Shown: positions 1 to 7,144, numbered from the stretch's first letter. The stretch: DNA of 15,404 nt from Betaproteobacteria bacterium UBA5216 (GCA_002412495.1 DHVE01000111.1:576-15979), one strand, 5' to 3'. The notes: a model not told the origin generated them from the sequence alone. Made by a program: numbers and translations.

Positions 1-1320
1 CAGCGTTGCGCATTGAACCTGACGGGCACCGATCTCGAAGCCGTCAGCCGCGGCGATTGGGTGCTGGCGCCCGCGATCCATCATCCCACGCAGCGCATCG
101 CCGGACGCGTAAGCGTGCTCGCCAGCGAAACGCAATCGCTGAAGCACTGGACGCCGGTGCATCTGCATCTGGCCACCGCCGATGTCACCGCACGCATCGC
201 CATCCGGCGCGGCGAAAGCATCGCGCCGGGCGCATCCGCCATCGTGCAATTGCAGCTCGACAAACCCATCGGCGCCCTGCATGGCGACCGTTTTATTCTG
301 CGCGATCAATCCGCCACGCGCACCATCGGTGGCGGCATGGTGCTGGACCCGTTTGTGACCTCGCAGCGGCGCAGCAAAGAAGCACGCGAAGCCGATCTCG
401 CCGCGCTTGAGCAGCCCACCCCGGAAGCCACGTTGGCCGCGCTGATCCAACTCGGCAAGCCGGTTGATCTGCAACGTTTCGAAACGTTGTTCAACATGCC
501 CACCGCGCAAGCCAGCGCGCTCTACGAAAAAGCCGCCCTGGTGCCGCTCGGCAAGGACACGCGCGTCGCCATTTCGCGCGCGCGCCACGCGCAAATAGCC
601 GATGCCATCATTCCGCAACTGCAAGCCTTTCACAAGGCGCAGCCGCAAGCCACGGGCGAAGAAACCGAAACGCTGCGTAAACAACTGGCGCCCGAACTCT
701 CGGCGGATGCCTTCGCCACGATCCTGCGTGCGCTCACCGATGCGCGCAAAATCGAAACCAGCGGCTCCATTGCGCGCCTGCCCGCGCACAGCACCACCGC
801 GAACAGCGCCGACGAAAAAATGTGGCAACTCGTCAAGCCCGCGCTCGAAGCCGCCGGATTCGCCGCGCCGCAGATCAAGGATCTCGCGCTGCAATTGAAG
901 ATGAAGGAGCCCATCCTCAAGGATTTTCTGTACCGCAAGGCCAAGGCCGGCGGCGCGGAAATCTACCGCGTGACGCCAGACCGCTTTTACACCCGGGGCA
1001 CGGTGGCCAAACTCGCCGCCACCGCGCAGGCCACCGCGCAGGCACAGCCCACGGGCATTTTCACCGCCGCGCAGTATCGCGACTGGACCGGCGTGGGCCG
1101 CGGCCTGGCCATTGAAATCCTCGAATTCATGGACACACTCGGCGTCACGCAACGTATCGGCGACACGCGTAAAATGCGCAAGGATTTCGTGCCTATCGTC
1201 GGGCCTGCTGAAATCCCGACGAAGCCCCTGCTCGCGGCGCCCCGGCCCGCGCAGTTGCCGCCATCCTCGAACAAACCGGCGAATCAGCAGCGGCGCCCGA
1301 ACAATTTTTACCGCAGATAA
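1..1320 (+). CDS. selB: Selenocysteine-specific elongation factor SelB, 3' part (5' end outside window)
   Basis: SelB is the GTPase that carries selenocysteyl-tRNA to UGA codons by binding both the tRNA and the SECIS hairpin in selenoprotein mRNA. The reading frame is open from base 1 and has no true start here; residues before the TTG at 13 (Q-R-C-A) continue the family alignment, so the gene is cut by the window edge. About 439 residues are visible. The GTPase domain is missing. The visible part begins late in the beta-barrel region (SRGDWVLA, like INRGDWLLA of E. coli SelB), continues through domain III (HLHLATADVTARI, RFILRDQSATRTIGGG), and ends in the winged-helix repeats that bind SECIS RNA. 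The last repeat contains FTAAQYRDWTGVGRGLAIEI and RKMRKDF, closely matching the E. coli C-terminus (VGRKLAIQILEYFD). It is followed 35 bp later by a flavoprotein gene on the same strand and about 1 kb later by selC, which supports the call. Confidence 0.95.
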   Translation, partial: QRCALNLTGTDLEAVSRGDWVLAPAIHHPTQRIAGRVSVLASETQSLKHWTPVHLHLATADVTARIAIRRGESIAPGASAIVQLQLDKPIGALHGDRFILRDQSATRTIGGGMVLDPFVTSQRRSKEAREADLAALEQPTPEATLAALIQLGKPVDLQRFETLFNMPTAQASALYEKAALVPLGKDTRVAISRARHAQIADAIIPQLQAFHKAQPQATGEETETLRKQLAPELSADAFATILRALTDARKIETSGSIARLPAHSTTANSADEKMWQLVKPALEAAGFAAPQIKDLALQLKMKEPILKDFLYRKAKAGGAEIYRVTPDRFYTRGTVAKLAATAQATAQAQPTGIFTAAQYRDWTGVGRGLAIEILEFMDTLGVTQRIGDTRKMRKDFVPIVGPAEIPTKPLLAAPRPAQLPPSSNKPANQQRRPNNFYRR

Positions 1321-1340
1321 TTTACCAGGGCAATTTACCA
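1319..1340 (+). repeat. 9-bp direct repeat spanning the selB stop codon
   Basis: AATTTACCA occurs at 1319-1327 and again at 1332-1340, separated by GGGC. The first copy includes the last two bases of the selB TAA stop. It may be a small local duplication. No function is evident. Confidence 0.5.
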
Positions 1341-1355
1341 AATCAAGGAACAACC

Positions 1356-2267
1356 ATGGCAACAGACTACGATGTAATCGTTATCGGCGAAGGCGTCGCC
1401 GGATTGACCGCCGCAGGCGAACTCGCGGGCGCTGGCCTCAGAGTCGCCACAATGGAAGCGCAGCTTTTTGGCGGCCTGGTGATCAACATCAACGAACTCG
1501 ATCCCGTGCCGGCGGGCAGCGAAGCCGCCGGTGGCGCCGAATACGCGTCATCGCTGGTGGAAGCCGCCGCCAACGCGGGCGTCAACAGCATCAACGAACC
1601 GGTCAACAGCATTGAAGCCGCGGGCAACACCCTCAAAGTGGTCACCGACGGCGGCGCGCACACCGCGAAAGCCGTCGTAGTAGCCTCGGGCGCGCGCCTG
1701 AAAAAACTCGGCATTCCGGGCGAAGCCGAGTTCGAAGGCAAGGGCGTTTCGCAATGCGCCGACTGCGACGGCCCCATGTATCAAAATGAAACCGTGGTGG
1801 TGGTCGGCGGCGGCGATTCCGCCTTGCAGGAAGCCGTGGTGCTGTCGCACTACTGCGGACAAGTGCGGCTGGTGCATCGCGGCGCGAGTTTTACCGGACG
1901 CGAGCACTTCCAGCAAGCCGTTAACGCCGAAGCCAAAATCATCAAGACCTTCAACGCTGAAGTCACCGCCGTCAAGGGCGGACAAATGGTCGAGAAAGTA
2001 ACCATCAAACACGCCGACGGCAAAAGCGAAGACATCGCCTGCGCGGGACTTTTCGGCTATATCGGCCTCGAAGCCAATGCCGGTTTCCTGCCGGCGGCGA
2101 TCCAGCGCGACGCCAATGGCTTTGTCACCACCAACGACAAACTGGAAACCGCCATGCCCGGCGTGTGGGCCGCCGGCGCGGTGCGCAGCGGCTGCGGCGG
2201 CCTGCTGGATGACGCAATCGCGGACGGCAAAAAAGCCGCGGCGCAAGTGCGCGCCCATCTCGGATAA
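1356..2267 (+). CDS. Thioredoxin-reductase-like FAD/NAD(P) oxidoreductase
   Basis: This 303-residue protein has the layout of low-molecular-weight thioredoxin reductase: an N-terminal dinucleotide site (IGEGVAGLTAAGE, residues 10-22), a redox CxxC (C134-A-D-C137 followed by DG, like CATCDG of TrxB), a second dinucleotide site (VGGGDSA, 150-156), and a C-terminal FAD segment. It is cytoplasmic, with no signal peptide. Three positions differ from classical TrxB. The NADPH-phosphate motif HRRDxFR is HRGASFTGR (174-182). The C-terminal AAGD, whose Asp contacts FAD, is AAGA (272-275). The region after the first flavin loop reads LFGGLVININELD. Cofactor or partner specificity may therefore differ; this is inference. 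ATG at 1356 is preceded by AAGGA with suitable spacing. The gene lies between selB and selC on the same strand, so a role in selenium or thiol redox chemistry is plausible but not shown. A general pyridine-nucleotide-disulfide oxidoreductase is the alternative. Confidence 0.85.
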   Translation: MATDYDVIVIGEGVAGLTAAGELAGAGLRVATMEAQLFGGLVININELDPVPAGSEAAGGAEYASSLVEAAANAGVNSINEPVNSIEAAGNTLKVVTDGGAHTAKAVVVASGARLKKLGIPGEAEFEGKGVSQCADCDGPMYQNETVVVVGGGDSALQEAVVLSHYCGQVRLVHRGASFTGREHFQQAVNAEAKIIKTFNAEVTAVKGGQMVEKVTIKHADGKSEDIACAGLFGYIGLEANAGFLPAAIQRDANGFVTTNDKLETAMPGVWAAGAVRSGCGGLLDDAIADGKKAAAQVRAHLG

Positions 2268-2275
2268 TCATTGTA

Positions 2276-2299
2276 TCGTCGCAGACTGCACCGCGACGA
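2276..2299 (+). other. Stem-loop just after the flavoprotein gene, upstream of selC
   Basis: TCGTCGC (2276-2282) pairs perfectly with GCGACGA (2293-2299) around a 10-nt loop, starting 8 bp after the TAA stop. No T tract follows, so this is not a classical intrinsic terminator. It could be an RNA 3' end structure, a processing signal ahead of the tRNA, or chance in GC-rich DNA. Confidence 0.35.
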
Positions 2300-2311
2300 C
2301 GCGTTACGAAT

Positions 2312-2317
2312 TACAAT
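2312..2317 (+). promoter_or_regulatory. Possible -10 element for selC
   Basis: TACAAT matches the sigma-70 -10 consensus TATAAT at five of six positions and lies 28 bp before the mature tRNA 5' end, a fitting distance for a tRNA promoter. No convincing -35 hexamer stands 16-18 bp upstream, so the tRNA may instead be processed from the selB transcript. Confidence 0.3.
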
Positions 2318-2345
2318 GGCAACCTTCGTGAACCATGGGCACAAC

Positions 2346-2440
2346 GGAAGGGAATCGCTCCCGGTGGGGCGGCCGGACTTCAAACCCGGTAGGGGCTGTT
2401 AACAGTTCTATGTGGGTTCGACTCCCACTCTCTTCCGCCA
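2346..2440 (+). tRNA. selC: Selenocysteine tRNA (tRNA-Sec, anticodon TCA)
   Basis: This is a 95-nt gene with encoded CCA (2438-2440). The 8-bp acceptor stem is 2346-2353 with 2429-2436 and contains one G-T pair. The 6-bp D stem CGCTCC/GGGGCG (2356-2361, 2366-2371) encloses a 4-nt loop. The anticodon loop CTTCAAA (2378-2384) carries TCA at 2380-2382. The long variable arm covers about 2390-2411 and has a TTAA loop. The T arm is GTGGG-TTCGACT-CCCAC (2412-2428). The 8+5 acceptor/T stack, 6-bp D stem and UCA anticodon are diagnostic of bacterial tRNA-Sec, and the gene aligns throughout with E. coli selC. One oddity is that the innermost anticodon-stem pair is A2377 opposite C2385 instead of a Watson-Crick pair. 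It decodes in-frame UGA with SelB, encoded upstream. Confidence 0.97.
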
Positions 2441-2496
2441 CCTTTTCGCATGCGCCCGCACGGGGCACTACAGCGAAAGCGCGATTGCGTAGCCCT

Positions 2497-2503
2497 CAGG
2501 AGG
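2497..2503 (+). promoter_or_regulatory. Strong Shine-Dalgarno fixing a GTG start
   Basis: CAGGAGG at 2497-2503 stands 10 nt before GTG 2514. It decides the start of the CapA-family gene, which has no ATG at its N-terminus. Confidence 0.7.
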
Positions 2504-2513
2504 CCCTCTGCAC

Positions 2514-3578
2514 GTGAACCGTGATCTGACCATGCTGATCGTGGGCGATGTGTTTGTCCTGCGAGACGATCCACCCAGCGCCTTCCGGCACGTGAACGCG
2601 CTCATGCGTTCGGCCGATTTTATGCTTGGCAATCTCGAAGGCTCCATCTGCGACATCGGCACGGCGGTTGAAAAGCCCGGCGCCCAAGCCTGGAAAGCCG
2701 GCTCGCGCCAGCTTGCAGCAATCGAAGCGGCGGGGTTTCATGCGATGAACGTTGCCAACAATCATATGATGGATTTCGGCACGGAAGCCATGCTGGCGAC
2801 GATCGAAAATCTGGAGCGTATTGGCGTCAAGCACTGCGGCGGCGGCCGCGATTTCAACGAGGCGCATCAGCCCGCCCTCGTCGAACGCGACGGCTGCACG
2901 GTCGCCATGCTGGGCTACACCTGTGTATACCGCGAAGGGTGGATGGCGGGCGCCGACAGGCCGGGCCTGGCCGTTGTCGGCGCGCGCACCTCGTATGAAA
3001 CACCGGCGCGGGTTTTTGAAACGCCGGGATCGCCCCCCGTGATTCATACCTGGGCGCTCGCCGAACACAAGGCGCAGTTGGCCCGCGACATTGCCGCGGC
3101 GCGCACTCGGGCGGATATTGTTATCTGCACTTTTCACTGGGGCGTATCCAAGGGCTTCAAACATCTGGCGGAATACCAGATTGAACTCGGTCGATTTGCG
3201 GCCGACTCGGGCGCCGACCTCGTGTTCGGCCACCATCCGCATCTCTTGCAGGGCATTGAAGTACACAACGCCCGGGCCATCTTTTATTCGCTCGGCAACT
3301 TCACCTTTGCGCATCACCAGCAGCACAAGGGGCACGAGTACGAAACCGGCATGGTCCGCTGCCGCATCCGCGACAAAAAAATCCGCGCGGTCGAATTTCT
3401 GCCGGCGCGAAACGACAAGTCGCTGGAGCCGCGCGTATTGAACGCCTCCGAAGGCCGCGACGTGCTTGAACTCGTCAAGGCACGCTCGAAGGATCTGGGC
3501 ACCGTCTTCGGCGAAACCAGCGATGGCTTGCAGGTAGTGGCCGATGTTTCGTTAGCCGCGGCTTCCAGAGCCGCCTGA
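2514..3578 (+). CDS. CapA-family protein (poly-gamma-glutamate capsule CapA-like, metallophosphatase fold)
   Basis: This 354-residue protein has the conserved CapA / PGA_cap motif series in order: GDVF (11-14), NLEG (40-43), ANNHMMDFG (81-89), FHWG (207-210), GHHPH (239-243) and YSLGNF (258-263). These metal-ligand and active-site motifs belong to the calcineurin-like phosphoesterase fold. The family is named for a protein needed for poly-gamma-glutamate capsule attachment or export. Many members, including this one, lack a membrane anchor or signal peptide and stand away from capB/capC genes, so a capsule role is not supported here; the biochemical activity is probably hydrolytic on an unknown substrate. 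Start is GTG with a strong upstream ribosome site. It lies 73 bp after selC on the same strand and converges with the next gene, 46 bp apart, with no clear terminator between. Confidence 0.88.
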   Translation: MNRDLTMLIVGDVFVLRDDPPSAFRHVNALMRSADFMLGNLEGSICDIGTAVEKPGAQAWKAGSRQLAAIEAAGFHAMNVANNHMMDFGTEAMLATIENLERIGVKHCGGGRDFNEAHQPALVERDGCTVAMLGYTCVYREGWMAGADRPGLAVVGARTSYETPARVFETPGSPPVIHTWALAEHKAQLARDIAAARTRADIVICTFHWGVSKGFKHLAEYQIELGRFAADSGADLVFGHHPHLLQGIEVHNARAIFYSLGNFTFAHHQQHKGHEYETGMVRCRIRDKKIRAVEFLPARNDKSLEPRVLNASEGRDVLELVKARSKDLGTVFGETSDGLQVVADVSLAAASRAA

Positions 3579-3624
3579 CACAAGCCGCCACCGCTGCATC
3601 GGCCATCGCGTTACACGCCGCGCC

Positions 3625-5016
3625 TCACCCCAGCAAAAAAGCAGGCGGAATCGCCGCGACGTCCGCCATATTCTCCAGCGCCAGTAGTTGCTTCAGAATG
3701 GCATCCACGCGCGGCGCGCCGAGGTCAGCCACCGTCAGCGAGCGGAACTTGTCAATAATCATCTCCGCTTCGGTCTGCGCCACGCGGGTTTTCTCGGGCG
3801 CGCCGGCATCCCCGAGGCGCTGATCGCCTTGACGGGTGACCACCTGAACACGCGCGAGACCATAGCGCGCTTCGTGTTCGCTGCGCGCGCTCAATTGTGG
3901 ATCTTCGACGACTTCAATCTTGCGCATGAGATCACGCAACGCGGGATCGCGCAGCTTGTCTTCATTAAAAGAGCGCGGCGTCACGGTGCCGTCGAGCAGC
4001 GTCGCCGCTACCAGGTACGGGATGCTGTGATCCGCTGATTCGCGCGTCGCGGGATTCACGTTGTGCTCCCCCACACCCGACGTTTCAACCGCCTTGCGGT
4101 AGGTATGCACCGTGACGCGCTCGACCGCCGCCGGGTCCGCAAGCGGCGCGATGCGTTCGGCCGCGAGCACGCACGCGATCGTGTTGCCGCTGCTGGGCCG
4201 GTATTTGAAACGGCTTTGCGTAATCTTCAGGTTCGCGAAATCGACATCGGGCAACGTGATTCGCCGGCGCGCGACATGATCGCACCATCCCGCCTTGCCT
4301 TCGAACGGCATGCTGGCGCCCTCGATACCGGCACGCGCAAGCTGCGCCGCAAAAACGCCCGCGCGCCCCGCCTGCCCGCTGGCGGCGGCACGCCATATCG
4401 TTTGGTGCCCGGTTCGCGCCTGCCGCAAGCTGGCATTGGGCACCACCGCCATCGAAATGCATTGGCGCATTTGCTCCCCATCGAGCCCGAACAGTTTGCC
4501 CGCGCCCACCGCGGTGCCGAGGCAGCAGAAATTCGTATGATCGAAATCACGGTTCGGAAACACATCGGAAAACCGCAAGTAAATTTCATAGGCAAGAACA
4601 ACCGCCGTCATGAAATCGCGGCCGGTCGAATGCAACTGCTCGGCCACGGCGAGGAGCGGCGTGATCATGTCGCTCGGGTGGCCGCCCGCGCTACCGTGCA
4701 CGTGATAGGTATCCGTCATCTCCGCGCAGCGCGCGGTGGTCGCATTCACGAAAGCGGCCATGTCCAGCGTGGTTTTCGCGCGCGTGCCGATGACGGTCGC
4801 GCCGCCCGCGTGCGGCAGTTCGTCGGCCATGCCGCGCAAGCGGCGGCAGCCCGCGTCGGAAAAACCGCCGATCAACACACCGAGCGTGTCGATAATACGC
4901 AGCCGCGCGGCCTCCATCGCCTCGCGCGGAATCCTGTCGTAAGAAATGACTTCCGCATACTCCACCAACCGCTGCTGAAGGCTGTCATGGTGTCCGCTTG
5001 TGCTAGAATTTTGCAT
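3625..5016 (-). CDS. MmgE/PrpD family protein 1
   Basis: This 463-residue protein belongs to the family of 2-methylcitrate dehydratase (PrpD), cis-aconitate decarboxylase and iminodisuccinate epimerase, which act on tricarboxylic or dicarboxylic acids in the cytoplasm. Family marks are the N-terminal helix segment ARLRIIDTLGVLIGG, the active-site region FVNATTARCAEMTD, HGSAGGHPSD about 10 residues later, and the middle-region AVGAGKLFGLDGEQ. Length is typical. The usual active-site string (HxLDxDD, or RWLDFND in PrpD) reads RCAEMTD here, so the first Asp is Glu and the middle Asp/Asn is Thr. Start: ATG 5016 is conventional. An in-frame GTG at 5022 has a better-spaced GAGAGGA upstream (about 8 nt) and may be the real one. 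An N-terminal extension to 5130 is open but does not look like family sequence. It is divergent from Bug protein 1, sharing a promoter region, which suggests both handle the same acid. Confidence 0.9.
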   Translation of the reverse strand: MQNSSTSGHHDSLQQRLVEYAEVISYDRIPREAMEAARLRIIDTLGVLIGGFSDAGCRRLRGMADELPHAGGATVIGTRAKTTLDMAAFVNATTARCAEMTDTYHVHGSAGGHPSDMITPLLAVAEQLHSTGRDFMTAVVLAYEIYLRFSDVFPNRDFDHTNFCCLGTAVGAGKLFGLDGEQMRQCISMAVVPNASLRQARTGHQTIWRAAASGQAGRAGVFAAQLARAGIEGASMPFEGKAGWCDHVARRRITLPDVDFANLKITQSRFKYRPSSGNTIACVLAAERIAPLADPAAVERVTVHTYRKAVETSGVGEHNVNPATRESADHSIPYLVAATLLDGTVTPRSFNEDKLRDPALRDLMRKIEVVEDPQLSARSEHEARYGLARVQVVTRQGDQRLGDAGAPEKTRVAQTEAEMIIDKFRSLTVADLGAPRVDAILKQLLALENMADVAAIPPAFLLG

Positions 5017-5050
5017 GTCCACGATCCCGGTCCTCTCGAAGAAATGCGTC

Positions 5051-5064
5051 TGCGTCAGGACGCA
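5051..5064. promoter_or_regulatory. Operator-like palindrome in divergent promoter region
   Basis: TGCGTC-AG-GACGCA is a perfect 6+6 inverted repeat with a 2-bp centre, placed between the divergent MmgE/PrpD gene and Bug protein 1. The short centre fits a dimeric regulator site better than an RNA hairpin. No regulator gene is nearby to assign it to. Confidence 0.4.
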
Positions 5065-5091
5065 AGCAACCACCCGGCTGGATGCGGGGCG

Positions 5092-5100
5092 TAATATAAA
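5092..5100. promoter_or_regulatory. AT-rich -10-like element in 5017-5118
   Basis: TAATATAAA is the only AT-rich run in this 102-bp divergent region. On the minus strand it offers TATATT, which would place the TGCGTC palindrome just downstream of the start point, a repressor-type position. On the plus strand TATAAA precedes Bug protein 1 by 19 bp. No good -35 hexamer was found for either direction. Confidence 0.25.
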
Positions 5101-5118
5101 GCGATCGCGAGTGCGGAT

Positions 5119-6117
5119 GTGAGGGCGCACGCGCCACGGTCTGTTGTGCTGGCTTTTCTGCTGGCCGGTGTGATGTTGACGTCCGCAACGGCAAGTTATT
5201 CACAACCACATCCAACTTACCCATCGCGGCCGATCCGGTTTGTCGTTTCCTCGGGGCCCGTGGGCACAAACGATATTCTGGGCCGTCTGGCGGGAATGAA
5301 GCTGACCGAAGCATTGGGCCAGCAGGTTATCATCGACAACCGCCCCGGAGCAACCGGCATCATCGGCGTGCAGGTAGTCACCAAGGCACCCGCCGATGGT
5401 TACACGCTGCTGCTGGGAAACTTCAGTACGCTCGCGGTCAACGTCGGCTTGCATCGCAATCTGCCCTACGATCCGCTGCGGGATTTCGCGCCGATCACGC
5501 TGCTGGCAAAAGTGCCGCAGGTGCTGGTGGTGAATCCGGCTCTGCCCGTTAATTCGGTGAAGGAACTGATCGCGCTGGCGAAGTCCAAACCCGGTGCGCT
5601 CACTTACGGCTCGGGAACCACCGGTACCGGTGCGCACATTTCCGCCGAACTGCTGAAGTCACTGGCTAAAATCGACATCATGCAGGTACCCTACAAGGCC
5701 GGCGTGGGCGCCGCGCTGATTGAACTCCTCGGTGGACAAATCTCCCTGGTGTTCGGCGGCGTGCCGGGCGTGGCGCCGCACATCCGTGCGCGCAAGCTTC
5801 GCGGCCTGGGAGTTACCACGCCGGCCCGTTCGCCGGTGTTTCCGGAATTGCCTTCCATCGCGGAGGCAGGCGTGCCGGGATATGAAGTCACGCTTTGGTA
5901 TGGCGTGCTGGCGCCGGCAGGCACCCCCGCGCCGGTGATTACCACGCTCAATCGCACACTGGTGCGCGCGCTGAACGCCCCGGAAATGCGCGAGCGCATG
6001 TCCGGTGAAGGCGCGGAACCCGCGTCCACGACGCCGGAACAATTCCGTGAGTTCATCAAGAGCGAAATCGCGCGTTGGGTGCCGGTAATGAAATCATCCG
6101 GCATGCGCCTGGAGTAG
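5119..6117 (+). CDS. Bug-family (tripartite tricarboxylate transporter) periplasmic binding protein 1
   Basis: This 332-residue extracytoplasmic solute receptor belongs to the Bug/TctC family, which binds carboxylates in the periplasm. An N-terminal signal peptide is clear (MRAHAPRS, then a hydrophobic core ending near ATASYSQ). Family marks are YPSRPIRFVV, IIDNRPGATGIIGV, PADGYTLL, the helix NLPYDPLRDFAPITLL, LTYGSGTTGTGAHI, MQVPYKAGVGAAL, LGVTTPARSPVFPELPSI, and a C-terminal EMRERMSGEGAEP. Start is GTG 5119; no earlier start exists in frame and the signal peptide fits. No strong ribosome site is visible. Odd feature: the ligand-loop motif, normally P-x-A-P-G-G-x-x-D in this family, reads SSGPVGTND (44-52), so the PGG is missing. 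No TctA/TctB membrane genes are nearby, as is common for orphan Bug proteins. It is followed 100 bp later by the amidohydrolase on the same strand. Confidence 0.93.
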   Translation: MRAHAPRSVVLAFLLAGVMLTSATASYSQPHPTYPSRPIRFVVSSGPVGTNDILGRLAGMKLTEALGQQVIIDNRPGATGIIGVQVVTKAPADGYTLLLGNFSTLAVNVGLHRNLPYDPLRDFAPITLLAKVPQVLVVNPALPVNSVKELIALAKSKPGALTYGSGTTGTGAHISAELLKSLAKIDIMQVPYKAGVGAALIELLGGQISLVFGGVPGVAPHIRARKLRGLGVTTPARSPVFPELPSIAEAGVPGYEVTLWYGVLAPAGTPAPVITTLNRTLVRALNAPEMRERMSGEGAEPASTTPEQFREFIKSEIARWVPVMKSSGMRLE

Positions 6118-6217
6118 CCCGCGCGCGGCCAGATATTGCCGCACGGGGCAGTGAAGGCCATGCCGGTGCTACCATGGCGGTTGCCCGCGCCACGCGGCCG
6201 CAACCGGGGAGATCATC

Positions 6218-7144
6218 ATGCTTACACGACGCAAGTTTATCGGCAGCACCTTGGGCGCCGGGGTGGCGCTGGCGGCAGGCGCGGGATGTGCGGTCACGCA
6301 ACCTGCGGGCAAGCGCATGTTCGTCGACGCGCAAGTGCATTTCTGGAAAGCCAATACCCCCGATTGGCCATGGGTGCCGGGCGCACGGCCACAACTGCCG
6401 GAGCCTTTCACCATCGAACGCGCGCTGCCGCTGATGGACGAAGCCGGCGTCGATCGCGTCATCATCGTGCCGCCGACGCTGAACGACCGCAACGACTACG
6501 CGCTTGAAGCCGCCCGGCGTTATCCCAACCGCTTCGGTGTCATGGGGCGCATTCCACTGCAATATCCGAAATCCGCGCTATTGCTGCCGCGCTGGAAAGA
6601 ACAACCGGGCATGCTGGGTGTGCGTATCACCTTCAATTCACCCGAAACGGTGGCATGGCTGTCGAATGGCACCGCCGACTGGTTCTGGCCGGCGGCCGAA
6701 AAGGCCGGCCTGACCGTCATGTTTTTGGCCATCGGGATGGTGTCGAAATTCGCGCCCATCGCGGAACGCCATCCCGGGTTGCAACTCATCATTGATCACA
6801 TGGGCGTGAACACGGCAATCGCCAAGGAAGGCAAACTGCCGGAAGCCATCAGCAATGCCGTCGCGCTCGCCAAGTATCCCAACGTCAGTATCAAGATGTC
6901 GAACCTGGTCAATTCGTCACTGGAACCGTATCCGTTTCGCGATCTAAAAGTGCATTTGCGCCGCGTCTACGACGCCTTCGGCCCGCAGCGCTGCCATTGG
7001 GGCACCGACTACACGAACGCCATCGCGCGGGCCACCTGGCGCCAGCGCATCACGCATATCACTGAAGAGCTGGATTTTCTGTCGGAGAGCGACAAGGACT
7101 GGATCATGGGCCGCTCCATCATGCAGCGGTTGAAGTGGGCGTAG
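6218..7144 (+). CDS. Tat-exported amidohydrolase 2 family metal-dependent hydrolase
   Basis: This 308-residue protein has a TIM-barrel amidohydrolase (amidohydrolase_2) core behind a twin-arginine signal: TRRKFIG (3-9) matches S/T-R-R-x-F-I, followed by a hydrophobic stretch and GAGC-A (21-25), which could also be a weak lipobox. Family motifs are FVDAQVHFW (35-43) at the first strand, where the first metal His of HxH is Gln, IDHMG (192-196), and HWGTDY (260-265) with the late catalytic Asp. Relatives include lactonases and decarboxylases of the 2-pyrone-4,6-dicarboxylate hydrolase type; the substrate is unknown. ATG 6218 is preceded by GGGGAG with 6-nt spacing. It lies downstream of Bug protein 1, so a secreted hydrolase releasing an acid that the binding protein captures is possible but is inference. 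It converges with the next gene, 24 bp apart. Confidence 0.85.
   Translation: MLTRRKFIGSTLGAGVALAAGAGCAVTQPAGKRMFVDAQVHFWKANTPDWPWVPGARPQLPEPFTIERALPLMDEAGVDRVIIVPPTLNDRNDYALEAARRYPNRFGVMGRIPLQYPKSALLLPRWKEQPGMLGVRITFNSPETVAWLSNGTADWFWPAAEKAGLTVMFLAIGMVSKFAPIAERHPGLQLIIDHMGVNTAIAKEGKLPEAISNAVALAKYPNVSIKMSNLVNSSLEPYPFRDLKVHLRRVYDAFGPQRCHWGTDYTNAIARATWRQRITHITEELDFLSESDKDWIMGRSIMQRLKWA

Noticed and set aside
3576..3624. In-frame TGA of the CapA-family gene as a possible selenocysteine codon
   Set aside because: The protein is complete with all family motifs, and downstream translation runs into the antisense of the next gene without conserved sequence. No SECIS hairpin was seen.
4063..5094. 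Long open frame on the + strand opposite MmgE/PrpD protein 1 (343 codons)
   Set aside because: High-GC shadow of a well-supported gene, rich in Arg/Ala/His with no family motifs or ribosome site.
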